The notes under the pieces were generated by a model. That model was not told where the DNA came from. It worked only from the letters and a program-made list of their open reading frames with translations, and made no database searches. From assembly GCA_003008705.1 (NCBI GenBank), contig PDUO01000086.1:4014-68013 (forward strand): a stretch of DNA of 64,000 nucleotides, written 5' to 3'. Positions 44,342-56,999 of this stretch are shown one piece after another. The DNA is from Pezicula radicicola (lineage: Eukaryota; Ascomycota; Leotiomycetes; Helotiales; Dermateaceae). How positions within the stretch are numbered: position 1 is the first letter of the stretch; every line of letters starts with the position of its first letter. The position numbers and the translations under genes were made by a program.

Positions 44342-45384
44342 GGATTGTTTGGATATGAAAGATATGATGAGAGAGATGCGGAGAGGAAGAGTTACCACGT
44401 TAAATAAATAGATCACTAGTCAGTTTTTAGATAGTTGATAGGTGTTTTTTTGCCTAGAATCGATCCTCTTACTAGCTGGAATAAAATTAATAACTACTTT
44501 ACAGTGAAACCTATTCACTTGTGTATAAACAATCACCTTTTAAATTATTATAATATTTACTCATAGTGTCTATACTTAATTTTAACTATCCTAAGTTAGT
44601 ACTCTATACTTAATTATAATTTCTTCCTTTCTATCTTTCTTATAATGACTATTATAATTATATTATTTTTAAATTCTTTGTACTAATACGTTAAAACATT
44701 GCTATTTACTATTTATACCAAGGAGGTACCACAACTCTTAAAGCCACTAGAGTCTTTAAAACTACTACCCTGCATGCTCTATCGTTTTTCGGATAGTGCT
44801 TCGGTAAAATACTGATACAAAATGATGCGATACAACACAACATGACACAGGATATTTCGGTAGGCGAGGCGAGTTTGTGTCGGAATTATTTGTGTAGGGT
44901 AAGGAGGTGGATTTGCTTATGCCTGATTGTAATTGTATTTTTGATGATTTAGCTACTCTGTTTCTTATTCAGGTATGGATGTGTAATGTCTCTCTGATGA
45001 AGGTGGTGGCTGTGCCGGTGTGTACCACATATAAATATATATCTTGTTAAGGCAAGCAGTCGAGACCGTAATACCTAAGATGTCTCCCTTCTATTAAGCG
45101 GATTTAATGGGATCATGTATCTGTATCGGCGTTATTATACTTGTACATTCATTAGACTATCAAGTAGTGAGACTTGATTGTATACTAAATTGTATAGGTA
45201 TAATGATTCAAAATGAGAAGCTAAAGAACGCAGGGAAGTTAGAGACTGGGTGCAGTTCGCTTCTAATTCCAATAACAGAGGATTTGAAAGAACTTTTAAG
45301 AAAGGTGTTTCTTAATAGTCTTTTATATATACCTTGAATTAGGCACTTCACAATTCGCTTAAACCTTCTTTATATATCTCCTAA
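44342..45384. other. Intergenic AT-rich region, nothing recognised
   Basis: Contains only short frames. 44440-44760 is very AT-rich. No gene, RNA or structured repeat was recognised. Confidence 0.5.
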
Positions 45385-47063
45385 CTAGACATTTCTTGGT
45401 CTTAGAATTACATTATACTTCTGGTCTGGTTTCAGGATAGTAAACTCTTTAGTACCCAACACAAGATTTGGGTTCTCTAGTTCAATATCATACCGTAGTA
45501 GCAGCACAGCCATCATCTTCATAACAAACTGCGTGGCAATATTTCGACCAATGCACTGCCTACTACCGTACCCAAAGCCTAGAAAACAGGTCTTCATCGT
45601 CGCTAAATCTGCCGTCTCGTCTGACCACCGGTCTGGATCCCACTTCTCTGGGTTCTTGTAGACTGTTGGGTTACGGCCAATGGTCGCGGCAGGTACACCA
45701 ACAGCAATACCTCCTGGAATATACACATCGCAGATGACTGCACCTTGCGGTGGCGTATCACGCGGCATGGCATAGCCGATGGGCGGGTGCAAGCGGAGGC
45801 ACTCGATCTCTGCCGATTCGAGGAGACTAAGCCTGTTCAGCATTGTAAAAGGGATCGGCTTGGTACCATCCAGGTTATCAGGGAACATGGATTCCAGTTC
45901 CTTGATGATACGAGCTTTCATTGTTGGGTTCTTGCATAGATAGTAGGTCATCCAGTTCATTGTCACACTACCTGTGCTTGCGCCAGCGACCCTAATAAAA
46001 CTCGTAAGCAAGCAATTATGAGTTGGAAAAAGAAAATCTCACATTAAAGATGAAGTTTCAGCACGTAGCTCTGCAAAGTCCATTTTCCAACCCGTCACCG
46101 GATCCTGAGCCTCAATGAATCGCTGCATGATATCCTGTCTCAATTTCCCACTAGGCGTCACTTGTTTCCGATGATCCTGGAATCGTTTCTCCAATGCCAT
46201 TCTCGCATACTCCAAGTATTCAACCCTCGCTTTCCACAAGCTCTGAACGTACGAAATCGGTACCCAACTAAGAATTTTCACATTCCACTTCCCAAACGGT
46301 AAAACACCACTCAGATTTCCAAATCTCTGAGACTGTTCAACAAGTGTAGAATACCTCGCAGGTTTACCAGCCTCAATAACACCAAAGTTATCACCCAGTG
46401 CAAGCTCACCCATCAGATCCATCGTAAATAACTCAAACCAGAAATATATATCAAATGGTTCTTTCAAGCGAGCGAAGTGATCCATCTTCTTTATGAATTT
46501 CTCTAATGTCTGATCGATGTATGGTTCGAATAAGTAGAGAGTTTGTGCACTGAATCCATGGGCTACCATTCTGCGTTTTATGGCATGTCGTTTTTTGGAT
46601 CGTGTTGAGAAGAGGGATTCGCCTGTTGTGGAGAAGGAGTCGTACCAGCTCGATTTACCGAATTCTTCTGTTCCTTTGTTGTGGCCTGGAATGTATTAGC
46701 TACCTATGGTTTCATGGATGGATATCCGGGATGAGGCGGATTTAAAATATTGAAATACATACCATAAATTGCCTTAATAGCATCAGGATGATTAAATGAT
46801 ACAGACCTCGGTCCTGTTCGAACTGCTACAGTACCTGGATTCTGCTCAAATAGCTCATTGACCCATTTAGTTCGACGCTGCTCTTTGAGAGCATTGACTT
46901 CGAGGATGCCACTTATTTTGGTTAACCATGGACCGGGGATTTTGCTTAGTGGTGAGAGGAATAGGCGGTAGAGGAGGATGTAGAGGGGATAGGTTATCGT
47001 GGCGAGGAAGGCTAGATATAGGAGTGTCCTTTGATTGACGGCGTTGGTGTCGATGATGGCCAT
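45385..47063 (-). CDS. Cytochrome P450 monooxygenase
   Basis: This is a membrane-anchored haem monooxygenase, substrate unknown. Exons 47063-46763, 46685-46043 and 45991-45385 give 516 residues in phase. Residues 10-35 form an N-terminal membrane helix (LLYLAFLATITYPLYILLYR), followed by the Pro-rich hinge KIPGPW. The I-helix motif is AGASTGS (about 317-323), with Ser320 where most P450s have an acidic residue. The ExxR is ECLR (378-381), the PERF-like block is WDPDRW, and the haem loop FGYGSRQCIG carries the axial Cys451. All essential haem elements are present, so the gene looks functional. The neighbours do not form an obvious secondary-metabolism cluster. Confidence 0.93.
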
Positions 47064-47924
47064 TATTTTGATAATGCCTGAGACTACAAAATACTGTTGA
47101 ATTGAGGAATAATCTGTTAGAGCTTTTGTGTCTAAGTCGAGTTGAGAAGATCTTTGAAATGCTGAGATAGCTAGGGCCCCGCACCCCGCAACTCGGCGAC
47201 CCCTCAGAACCCCACACGAGGGAGTGGTTTGTTTGTAAGCTCTTATTGCTTGCTGGAAGGATCAATCCCAGCTCTTACTTTCGTATCCAGTCCTGTCCAG
47301 ATGTATTATTGTATGTGTTAGAAATGGTGCTTGCAAATAGGCCTAGGGACCGGAACATTCGGAAAGTCTATTAGTCTTATATGTGGTGTGGCAACCCCAC
47401 ATCTGAATAGCTTCAATTCAGACAGTTCAGACAATTATCCCTGACAGTAGTATGATATACTGTAGTAAGGATAGAGGCGGTAGCAAGGGACAGAAGTACT
47501 AGAAAAAAAAAGATTATTCATAACTACATAGATATTCCTACCAAGGAATATCCGACAACTTTAGAGACTATGAATAATCTCGTAGTTATTCTTTCAGAAA
47601 AGTTAGACAAGTTCTCCGGAGCAGAAATCTTAGAATGAAAACTCCCGGGACTCTAAAAAGTATAGCAATTCATGTCAGTCATATAAAGGGGAACGGGTGT
47701 TCTGAAGCCAAGAAATTAGCAACGCAATACGTAAAGACAAGCAGCTCTATTTCAGATGAAAAGCATCTACACACATTAATAAGCATGGCAAGTCTTGCGG
47801 AGATATTAGCACGAAACGGACAGACACTTAGAAGCCGTGAAACTAATTTGCTAGAAAGAACGAGTAGATTGAATTACGTGACAGCAGAACAATAAATAAC
47901 AAGTTATAATTGCCATCGACCCAA
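47064..47924. other. Intergenic region, possible repeat relic
   Basis: Contains an imperfect inverted match (AGATTATTCAT at about 47510 and ATGAATAATCT at about 47571). An 86-codon frame starts with a true ATG at 47635 and ends at 47895; it has no recognised domain, and an overlapping frame just upstream reads as coding-like with stops. This looks like decayed mobile DNA. Confidence 0.4.
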
Positions 47925-49225
47925 TCACAGGGGTATTCCCAAAGCCTGGCGGCGTGACGTTGATGCCGGGTCTAGATATGGCTGCTCGCCAATAGACGAT
48001 GCACGGATACCGATTCTCACAGCGCCAGGAACCAAGTGAGTGTCAGGCTACCAAAGTCAGTAAATCAATTGTCAAAGTAATAAAAGGAACACCAAGAGGA
48101 CTTCATACAGTAGCAGCATGCCAAACACAAGAATTATTCCAGATAGCAGAAGCGCCCTTCGTCCAATGCATACGGGCGATGCAGTCATGATTGTAGGTGA
48201 TTTGACGCATCACATAATCACGGATCATCTTATCCTCGTAGTCATACACACCATCGATACGTGATACATGTAGACCAGCTCCAGCAAAGATGCTCTTCCA
48301 CCCTGTTTGGCGGTTTGTACGCACGACAGGGTGTGAGGGAGCGAATGTGTCGCCGACGTTCAGCGGTGAGCCCCGTGGAGACATTACTTCGTAGTTCCCG
48401 GCCGTGCAGGCGGATTTGAAAACAGGTTGTGCGCAGGTGGCTGTAAGACTCTCGAGGAATTTCTGCATCGGTGGAGAGATTCGGTCGTAGCTGTGATTAT
48501 TAGGTTAGTGATATAAGGGAGATCAATGAATTGAAATGATTACATCTCGTAGCCGGAGCACCAGAGTGTGTCTCCTCCGTGTGTTGGGGTCTCTTCCATG
48601 AGAAGGCAGCTGAAGTCTGATGGGCAGACTTCGAAGGTTCCTGGGTATTTCATTTTGATTAATTTATGAAAGAATAATTGATGAAGATTTACGGACCGTC
48701 ACTGTGCCATTCTCTTCCCAGCATTTTAGGTTCATTGGTTTCCCTACCAGGCATAGTCTTGTATAGTTTCTTTGCTGCCTCAGAGTTGATCACGTATCTG
48801 AATGTAAATCAGCTACTTTCATCACCCACGGAAGACAAAACATGTACCTACATATTCTCATCAGTCTCACCATTACCCATAGGGATATTGCCTGGGTCTC
48901 GGTAAAGAGGATGGGTATGAAGACCATTCTCCTTTGGCCTCCCACTCAATTTAGCAACCAAATCCGTGAAGCGCTTCAAGTCCTCAACAGACAAATCATC
49001 TTGCTTTTCTCTAAAGAACACAACGCCACGCTCGCTGATAATGACGGCCAGATCACGAAGCTGCTCCTCGGAATTTTCGGCATGTAGGATATCTGTTATT
49101 TTTGCTTTGGTGTATTCGCGGCCTATGATCGGAGTGACTTCAAAATATTCAAGATGGTCGAGTGAATCTCCATACTTCATGGGTTTGAACCGGAGTTCGT
49201 TGGCTTCTGGGTTTGCTGCGATCAT
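47925..49225 (-). CDS. TauD/TfdA-family 2-oxoglutarate dioxygenase, copy 1
   Basis: This is a non-haem Fe(II)/2-oxoglutarate enzyme; family members desulfonate taurine or cleave alkyl sulfates, releasing sulfite or sulfate. Five exons, 49225-48852, 48797-48697, 48640-48544, 48490-48109 and 48047-47925, give 358 residues in phase. Iron ligands are His156 and Asp158 (WHSDG) and His315 (VWHAAT); the oxoglutarate-binding arginine is Arg329 or Arg333 (RIGIRAS). The start is the ATG at 49225 (MIAANPEA). The last exon was recognised because a GTATGA donor directly follows HAAT and the acceptor 61 bases on restores the C-terminal GEQPYLDP motif; without it the protein would lack the arginine. It is a paralogue of the gene at 51444-52685. 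Confidence 0.88.
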
Positions 49226-51443
49226 TATCACTGAGTTTCTTGTGAAGTTGAAAGTTTTCTAGTATATAGTCTTCAGGAACTTCCAGTGGTGTTGTTTATA
49301 GAGACCTTCGGGACGATGTTTCCGCTAATAATGGGATATGTATTAGGGTTCAAAAGGAAGGTCCCTTGCAATTCGCTTGGGTAAATTTTGTTACTTCTCC
49401 GGCTCGTCGCTGTAGAGGCGTAAGTAAGATGGTATAATTCCTTCGTGGTGTGATAAACATCATAAGGCTTGAAGTTTATTTTCACAAGTAATAGGCTTTT
49501 GATATTCGATTATACTTCCCCAGCCGACGGGCGGTCTTTTACTGTACCTTAATGTGCGGGGTCGCTAACAGCTTCTCACTCAATAGCTGGCAAAATCCGC
49601 GATAAATACTATTCTGGCAGCTGGCAAGCCCCACATTAGTATCTGTTTGGACAGTTAAGAAGTTGTAGGGTACCAATGTATTATAAGATAGTTCTGCAGG
49701 CTATCGCTTTGTCAAGTCCGAGGAGTATTACCGTCGGGGAGGAACAATTTCACAAAATTATCCACTCTTTATGCTCGGTTATTAATAGGGTCTAGTAAAA
49801 TCTATTCTGGATCCCTACTGTACGGAGCAAGTAAGAATAACCTTAAAACTTCTGTTGTGTCTTTTTTCTCCTCTACACAGTATATCTTCTACTTAACCTA
49901 GAAGTGCGTGTATTGTAATGTGGCGTCACATAACAATGAAGCCAAGCTTGTTAAAGGATTGTAGAATAACCAACTACTTCCTCATTTATATACAATTTAG
50001 TATTAGCATTAACTTCCTCGGTAACTAGCAATGCTCTCTCGCAGCGCCATACTTTATCTATTCTACTCAGCTCGCTTGCAGACTTATAGTGCCATTATGG
50101 CCGTCTCGTTTAATTCAAGCACATAACTTGTTATATTTATTATTATTTTTAACTTAGCGGCACGCAAGTAAATATTTAAAAACCTATAGAATATATTTCA
50201 GAACTGTTCTTACACAAAAAGGTAAATAGTATATTTACATGTGTTAAAGTGTTGACAACTTTACCACAAATCCCCCTCGAGTGCTTTGTAGTAGTTGTTT
50301 AGGTATTTAACAAGAAAATTCTACTTAATTGAGTAGTGAAATTTCTAGCGTTGGTATAGTAGGTACTTGTACATTAATCTGCTTTTTCAGGACAATCTAG
50401 TTATTTCTCAGAGTCTCCACATTTCTCAAGGTTAGTAAGGTACCATTAACGACACACAATTTGGTTGAATTTACCTTACCATCTGGGCAAACATAATAGG
50501 AGTAGATATCTGATATCCTATCTCCCTACGCTTCATAACCAAAGCAGACCAATTCTCTTGCCGCCTGGTCGAGTTTCGGGTTCACTGTAAATGTGAGGCT
50601 AAGGAATTGGCTTTCAAAACCTTGTAATCCGATCGTCTCTAATATCCTCGGATCTATAGCATGTAGTGGTGCGTGTTTATACGGGTAAGAAATTTGTTGT
50701 TAAAGTAAAAGACGTTTGTTAGCCATTCTCCTTGTAGCGACGGAGTCAAATGAAGATCAACACCTACCAAGCACCTGTTTCTTCGCTTCTCTTTCACGCA
50801 AGAATTTCTCCGTTGGCACATATCACTGTTTGAAGTTCATCCGGCCTACGTTTGATTGTCAGTCTGCTTGCGTTCCCATCGCCGTTACACCACTGTCATC
50901 GATGTGAGTACAGTTTCCAAGAAGCGAGCAAATACGTCGACCTCAAGGCCTCCCTTTAACAAACTCTTTTGCGTGACGTACTGGGTCATCCTCACTTCGT
51001 GTGGGAAATTGAAGATCTTGGATCGTGAGGGAAATGTACCATCAGTTGAGGGTTATTTCGATAAGTTAGAGGTTGCATATTTCGCTTTGGAAGCAACATG
51101 GAGTCTTAAAGGATATTCTAGCCAGTGTCAAGCTTATGGACCTTACAAAGGTCCTTTTCGTTTCTTAAGTCCTGTGCTTGTTTGATTTATAAGCTCCTAA
51201 GTTTGCAAGCCTCTCAAGCACCGCTGGATAGACTTTTGGACATTCTACATCTCTAGCTTTTCAAATGGTATTACGAATGTGGATTGGGCCCAGATGTTAT
51301 TGAAAATACTCCCTAAGAATCTTGGGCATTTCAATAAAATTTAGCCAAAGCTGCAGAAGACTTGTCAATTAGAACTTTGCATAGGCTAGGATATTTCCCC
51401 AGGCGTACTAATTCTCATAATTTGCACTGGTTAAGAAATCCAT
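49226..51443. other. AT-rich intergenic region, nothing secure
   Basis: 2.2 kb between the two TauD-type genes. 49500-50700 is AT-rich and stop-dense. A 330-base open stretch at 50856-51185 has balanced composition but begins with TTG and matches no family I know, so it may be a relic. No RNA gene was seen. Confidence 0.45.
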
Positions 51444-52685
51444 CTAATACGCCAATCCCTTCTCCTCTAAGACCTCAGTTCTCGATCTACTATTTGGGTC
51501 AAGGTAAGGACGTTCTCCAATACCGACAGCACGGTTTCCAAAGCGCTCTCCAATACCATCATAGTCGAAAGTGGCGCTATGGAAGACACTGCGGTTATCC
51601 CAGATAGCTTTCATACCAAGTTAGTAAATCGAATTTTCTAAAAACCGCGCAAAAAAGAGATGTTTTTCCTTTTATTCTCTAGAAATGACAAGAACGTACC
51701 GATATCATTTGGGTTCCTCCAGCGGAAGCGGACTTGTAGATCATGTTGATCGATGATTGCCTGACGCAACATAGCAAGCACACCGTCACTCTCTTCCTTA
51801 GTAAGCTCATTAATATACCTCGGGAAGGGTCCGATAGCAAATATACTCTTCCAACCAGTAACGGGGTTGGTACGGACCACAGGGTGTACGGCAGTCAAGT
51901 CGCCTGCATCATTTTGAGGAGACCCTCTGGGCTTCTCATACAGCTTTGCCTTTCCAGCTGCTACGAGCTTCAAGAAACCTTCGCCGGTGTAAGTGGCCGT
52001 GAGACCCTCGAAAAACTTCTGATAAGGCTTGCTGAATCGGTCATAAATTTCGTATCCAGAGGCCCATAGCGTGTCACCGCCTGTCTTAGGCAGTGTCGTG
52101 AGGCGCAATGAAGTGTAGTCGGCTGGGTGGTTCTCGAATTGGATGTCGCTGTGCCATTGCGCGGCATCGTACTTACGTGAGTGCTGGGGGATTACACCAC
52201 GGCTCTTCTTGCGTGCGGCTGATGAGATCACACTGATCTCAGCGTCATCCGTACCGAACTCGTTGGTGTTGTTCAATGTGGGATGGACGTGTAGTGTCGA
52301 GTCCTTGGGCTTGCCGACGAGTAATCCCATGCGGTGCACGAATTCCTTTTGTAAAGCGTCGGTCAGATTGTCTTGCTTGCGAAAGAAGACCACACCACGC
52401 TGACTGACTAGAATAGTGTTAGCCACTGCTCATAAAGCCTGTAAATATCTGAAGAGTGGTTATACTGGTGATGGCGAGGTCTCGTAGCCTCTCGTCCGCA
52501 TTGGGTGCATTTAGAATGTCATCAACAATATTGACGTTTGGGAATTCTCTTCCAATGATGGGAGTAAGATCATCACTCTCAAAGCCATCCAAGGCCCCGC
52601 TGAGCTGTAAAGGTGCTGGTCTTGTAGTTTCCTTAACTGAGAGCTCAGCAATCGAGGGGACATCGCTAGTTGCAGCGGGCGCCAT
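51444..52685 (-). CDS. TauD/TfdA-family 2-oxoglutarate dioxygenase, copy 2
   Basis: Exons 52685-52466, 52407-51700 and 51607-51444 (introns of 58 and 92 bp) give 363 residues in phase. The iron triad is His159 and Asp161 (QWHSD) with His319 (VFHSAT); the C-terminal ERFGNRAVGIGERPYLDP holds the cofactor arginine. It shares the blocks TPIIGRE, RDLA.ISxRGVVFF, GDTLW.SGYE and HPVVRTN.xTGWKSIFA with copy 1, but the intron number differs (two against four), so the duplication is old. It lies head-to-tail upstream of copy 1 and downstream of the sulfatase, all on the minus strand. The role is likely to be organosulfur breakdown releasing sulfite or sulfate; the exact substrate cannot be told. Confidence 0.9.
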
Positions 52686-53230
52686 GTTTTAACAAACGGT
52701 GTTTTTTAAGGCTCAATGATATGAACAGTAAATATGAAAGATATCTTGATTCTTAGAGACAGGTACGAAGTATTTGAAAGTTGTTGAGATAATATATTCG
52801 ATCGTAAGGTAGAAATCTAAACAAATCGCCCCACTTTGTCGTCTTGAGCTCGGTAGCACGCAATCTGGTAGTGATATTGCAACACGCGACCGGCATTTAA
52901 ATAGTCGTGGGGATGGTCTCCTCTATCTTGTCAATCCCCACACAAAACGCCTGATATGCTATCTCTTGACAGGCTACGGAGGTATCTTTTGTGCATACTC
53001 GGCTTTCTTGGCATGTCCTTCGCACAGTAGTAGTATAGTATTGTGGTAGTAATAAACCAGGGTGGGAAGGTCTTCGAATGATTGAGCAGGGAAGGCCATA
53101 CTACTTGCAAAAGTCGTATGTTGACTGCTCTATTCTCTTTCATCTGCTCAGGACATGTCATTCTAGAAGTTTTGGATAGTTTATGAAGCAATGTTACAAT
53201 AGACTTAGCTTTATTTCTCTACTCTTTTTA
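52686..53230. other. Intergenic region, TauD copy 2 promoter
   Basis: 545 bases with no gene, between the ATG of TauD copy 2 and the stop of the sulfatase on the same strand. A minus-strand 86-codon frame (52931-53191) lacks features. Confidence 0.5.
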
Positions 53231-54574
53231 TTACATACAGGCTTTCAGAGGATCAGTCGGAGCCGGATGCATTTTCAAACTCTTATCAAAAGCGGCTCTA
53301 AGCTTAAACATCGGCTGCAAAACCCAAGTATTGTAGGCTAAGATGTCCGTTTCTTCCTTCGGGTCTCTTGTTGTGTTGAATAAATATGGGGACTCCAACT
53401 TCCCGCTCGACTGATTGACCTTTGGCTCCCAAATAAGATGTAATTTCCAATCACGCCACTTGATAGCTCGTAAATCATTTTTGATGTAGAATAGAAAGCC
53501 TGCACGCTGTGACTTTGTTTCAAGCGAGTCTGTGAAAAGCTTTGTCTGATCTATGCCGTCAATTGGTCGATCCGTGGGAATAGGCGCCTTTGTAATGCTG
53601 GCTATTGTTGTGAAAATATCCGTTACGTGTACCATTTCATTCGAAGTGACGTCTTTCGGCACATGGCCTGGCCATCGAATGATGAATGGGACACGAAGAC
53701 TCCCTTCCATTGCGGTATGATATGTGCCAGACCATGGTCCGGCTGTCCCTTTATAGAGATCTCGAAACTCGGGCCCATTATCGGATGCAAAAATGAGCAC
53801 TGTGTTATTTGCAAGGCCAAGAGAGTCGATGTGATCAATTAATTGTCCAACTCGGTAGTCCATTTCTACCATGGAGTCTGCAAATTGTCCGTTTCCCGTT
53901 TTGCCCACAAAGTCATTATGAGGAAGGGTTGGGAAATGGAGATGCACGAGGGGATGGTAGAGGAAGAAGGCAGCTTTTGCTGCAGCTTGTCTTGTCAACC
54001 AGTCCTTTGAACACTCAACCAATGTGGCGTCAATATTTCGTCGCTGCGTGAGGTCGTATACACAGACGTTCTCCGAGGGAGATTCGGATTTCCCCTTCAT
54101 GATATAGGGTAATTCAGCAACGTCCGGAGTGTAGCCCAGAGCAGACGTAAACTGAGTCTCGTCTGTCGTCCGTGGTATGCCATACCATTCATCAAAGCCT
54201 CGATCAGAAGGATATCGACCAGGTATATCGCCCAAATGCCATTTCCCATGGTGCGCACTTGTGTATCCAACCTCGCGCAGAAGCTCAGGTAAAGTCTTCT
54301 CCCAAGGCGGGAGTCCTTGTGGAAAACCCGCAGGGACTGATTGCAGACAACCGGTTCGAATGGGGTGGCGCCCGCACATTAGAGCAGATCTTGTTGGTAC
54401 GCAGTCGCTTTCAACATTAAAGTTGTGAAGAAGCAATCCTTCCTTTGCCAATGCATCGATTCGCGGGGTCGCTGCACCTCTCAGGATTCCTCCTCCATAT
54501 CATCCTAGTTCTCCCCATCCGAGGTTGTCGGCCAGTATCAAAACAACATTGGGCTTCGAGGGATCTGTAGACAT
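53231..54574 (-). pseudogene. Arylsulfatase with an in-frame TGA at codon 25
   Basis: Sulfatases hydrolyse sulfate esters using a formylglycine made from Cys in C-x-P-x-R. The frame from the ATG at 54574 begins MSTDPSKPNVVLILADNLGW and runs to the stop at 53231 (448 codons, no intron). The first metal-site residues (ADN) are present, Cys58-Val-Pro-Thr-Arg62 is the modification motif, and HHGKWHLG, the FASDNGPE metal site and a C-terminal domain follow. One lesion was seen: TGA at 54500-54502 between GELG and YGGG, where family members have a sense codon. There is no GT nearby to splice it out. No in-frame ATG lies between the TGA and Cys58, so a downstream start would lose the active site. 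It is a recent pseudogene unless the base is wrong or the stop is read through. Confidence 0.82.
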
Positions 54575-55396
54575 CTCGTCTTGAAAATAAGCAGCCAGAA
54601 AGACCAAGAATGGAAGGTTCTGGGTAAGGATATAGAGATGTGATGGACTAGAGAGATGTGATGAACTCGAGAGAAAAGAATGGCGGGAGACACGACCTTG
54701 GGCATGTCGTCCCTAGGACGGAGGATGAGGTCCACCACAGATACGGACCAGGCCAGGTACTGTCTGTACACGCCGAGATTGGAGAGCAGAGTGCCATGAT
54801 ACTGTACTGTAGCATTATTGCGGCGACACGAAGGGCAGCGTGAGAGGTGGGAAGCCAGACAGGGTTTTTGGAGGCACGGGCCATGGAAATTGAAGTCCGT
54901 TTTTAGCGTGTCTATGTCTCCATTCTGATTCTGGCCCACGCAACACGTCCAACACAGATAGGTATTCCAATACTGTAGAAGCTGCTCATTTCCTCAGTGG
55001 AGGCTCTACTAATATGATTCGCTCTAAAGGAATAAATATGGTGGGATGCTCTGTGGACAAACCTTTGTGTACTGTCGAGCAAGGACCACTCAAGATAAGA
55101 GGATTGTCAGTTGATCAGTTGATGCCCCCGAAAGAAAGTATAAGGTACCCTGCTTTCTGCGACAAGCTCTTTGGAAACAATCTTCAGATCTTCCCTTCAA
55201 TTTGTTGGAAGGTGCAATTGGTAAGGCTCCAATCACTCAAATTACATGGGGTGATTGAATTAGCAAGATATTATAGAAAGAGAATACGGATATTATACGT
55301 AAGGTTCCAGTTACTCAAAACATATATGTTTAAACTGACGACCCATTGGAGAAGAATCTACATATCTTGGGAACTTGAAAGTCATACAGTTCAGTC
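54575..55396. promoter_or_regulatory. Divergent promoter region: sulfatase and MFS transporter
   Basis: 822 bases between two divergent ATGs (54574 minus, 55397 plus), so the two genes could have shared control by the regulator at 57324. Open frames on both strands near 54540-54940 are shadows of each other without domains. Confidence 0.5.
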
Positions 55397-56999
55397 ATGC
55401 AACCGGGCATAGACAAAGAAGCTATGGAGGTCAAGGGGGAAGAACCCACGAACATCAGTTTGGATGTTGGTGAGCAGACCGCAATAGGCTGGACTCAACC
55501 CGAGGAGAGAAAGGTCCGCTGGAAGTAAGATCTCTTTGACAACCAAACAGCCTTATAACAAGCTAAACGATCTAGGCTCGACTTGCTTCTCATGCTCTGC
55601 TACTTTGTGGATTCTTTGCCTTGCAGTTGGACCGGAGCAATATCTCCAACGCACTCACTTCAAGCATCGTCGAGGATCTTCATCTTCCCAGCAAAGACAC
55701 CATCAGTTCCGGAAATCAGCTTCAGACGGCGGCTATTGTCATCTTCGAAATTCCCTCCAACATTCTTCTTCAGAAAGTAGGCGCACCAATATGGATCACT
55801 TTCGAGATTATCATCTGGGGATTGATATCATTATTCCAAGCCTTCGTCACAAACAAATCCTCATACTACGCTACCCGGTTTCTACTGGGTATGTTTGAAG
55901 CCGGCTTTGTCCCAGCTTGTCAATTTGTTCTGAGCGTCTTCTACAAGAGAGATGAGCTGGCCATTCGAACCTCCATCTTCTATATTGGAAATTACTTTGC
56001 GACGGGGACTGGGTCTTTGATGGCAGCTGAGATCTTTCACCTAGATGGGAAGTGCAATCTAACTGGCTGGTAATGGCTGTTCATCAGTAAGTCCATCTTT
56101 TAGCATTACGTTGTGCATGTAGGCTTACTCTTCACTCTCCTTAGTTGACGGTACTTTCACAGTCGTCATGGGCTTCTTCTACATTCTTCTCCTCCCAAAG
56201 TCGCCCAGCTATACAAGGCCTCTTTTCGGTCTCTTCGATGTCTTCTCCGATCGAGATCGTCACATTATGCATCATCGTGTCATTATTGACGACCCAAAGA
56301 AGAATGTCTCGCTGTCCCAGATCTCCGTCAAAGATGTAGCGAGGACGCTTGTGAACTTCAACGCTTGGGGCCATCTTTTCATCAATATTCTCTCCCTTGC
56401 ACCATCAGGTGGCCTGCGTCTATTCACCAACTGTCATTAAATCTCTCGGATTCGACACCACAAAAGCAAATGCACTAAGCTCCATCAGTAGTTACGGAGT
56501 CATCGTGCTATCAGTCTCCATGTCTTATATCTCGGATGCTACTCACCAGCGCGGATTGTGGACTGTCATTCCCATAATATACTCCATAGTCTTCGCCGGC
56601 GCTTTGTACGGTCTACCACTCACAGCTGCCAAATGGACAAGGTTCGCCATCTTCACTCTCCTGACTGCTGGGAATTCTGTATCGCAAGGAATCAATGATT
56701 CGTGGATGAGTGTCAATGCGCGAACTCCTCAAGAAAGAAGCATTGGATTGGCAATGGTAGTTATGGGTGCTAATCTTGGCGGGCTTGCTGGGCAATCCCT
56801 ATTCAAAGCCAGTGATGCTCCAAGATACAACAATGCATTCCTAGCTATCTTATGCTTGTATGCTGGATCTTTGGTTGTGGTGATAGGGCAGATAGTAGCG
56901 TATTGGCGTGCAAACAAGAAGCTTGCGATAGGTGAAAACTTAGAAGAGGCAGCTCATCCGGAGTCCATGATAGTTCCCGGTTGGAGATATGAGTTGTGA
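55397..56999 (+). pseudogene. Dal5-like MFS anion transporter, three lesions
   Basis: This family (allantoate permease-like anion:cation symporters) moves organic anions, including sulfonate- and cysteine-like compounds. Exon 1 is 55397-55524, exon 2 starts 55576 and exon 3 starts 56145. Family blocks present: LQLDRSNISNA, EIPSNILLQKVG, RFLLGMFEAGFVPA, IGNYFA and, late, SQGINDSWMSVNARTPQERS. Lesions: (1) at about 55592-55596 the frame changes between KLDLLLM and LLLCGFFALQLDRSN, as if one base were lost; (2) TAA at 56071-56073 where the family has Gln in GWQWLF; (3) at about 56410-56420 the frame changes again between GGLR and YSPTVIKSLGF, as if two bases were lost. No splicing scheme I tried removes them. 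The transporter is dead. Confidence 0.85.

Noticed and set aside
47635..47895. 86-codon open frame with a true ATG
   Set aside because: No domain, and an overlapping frame looks equally coding-like with stops; probably a decayed repeat.
48045..48110. Apparent truncation of TauD copy 1 right after the distal His
   Set aside because: GTATGA after HAAT is a splice donor; the exon 48047-47925 restores the C-terminal arginine block in phase.
50856..51185. 110-codon open frame between the TauD genes
   Set aside because: It starts with TTG and matches no family; it may be a relic but is not supportable as a gene.
54538..54939. 133-codon minus-strand frame upstream of the sulfatase
   Set aside because: It overlaps the true sulfatase start in another frame and has no domain.
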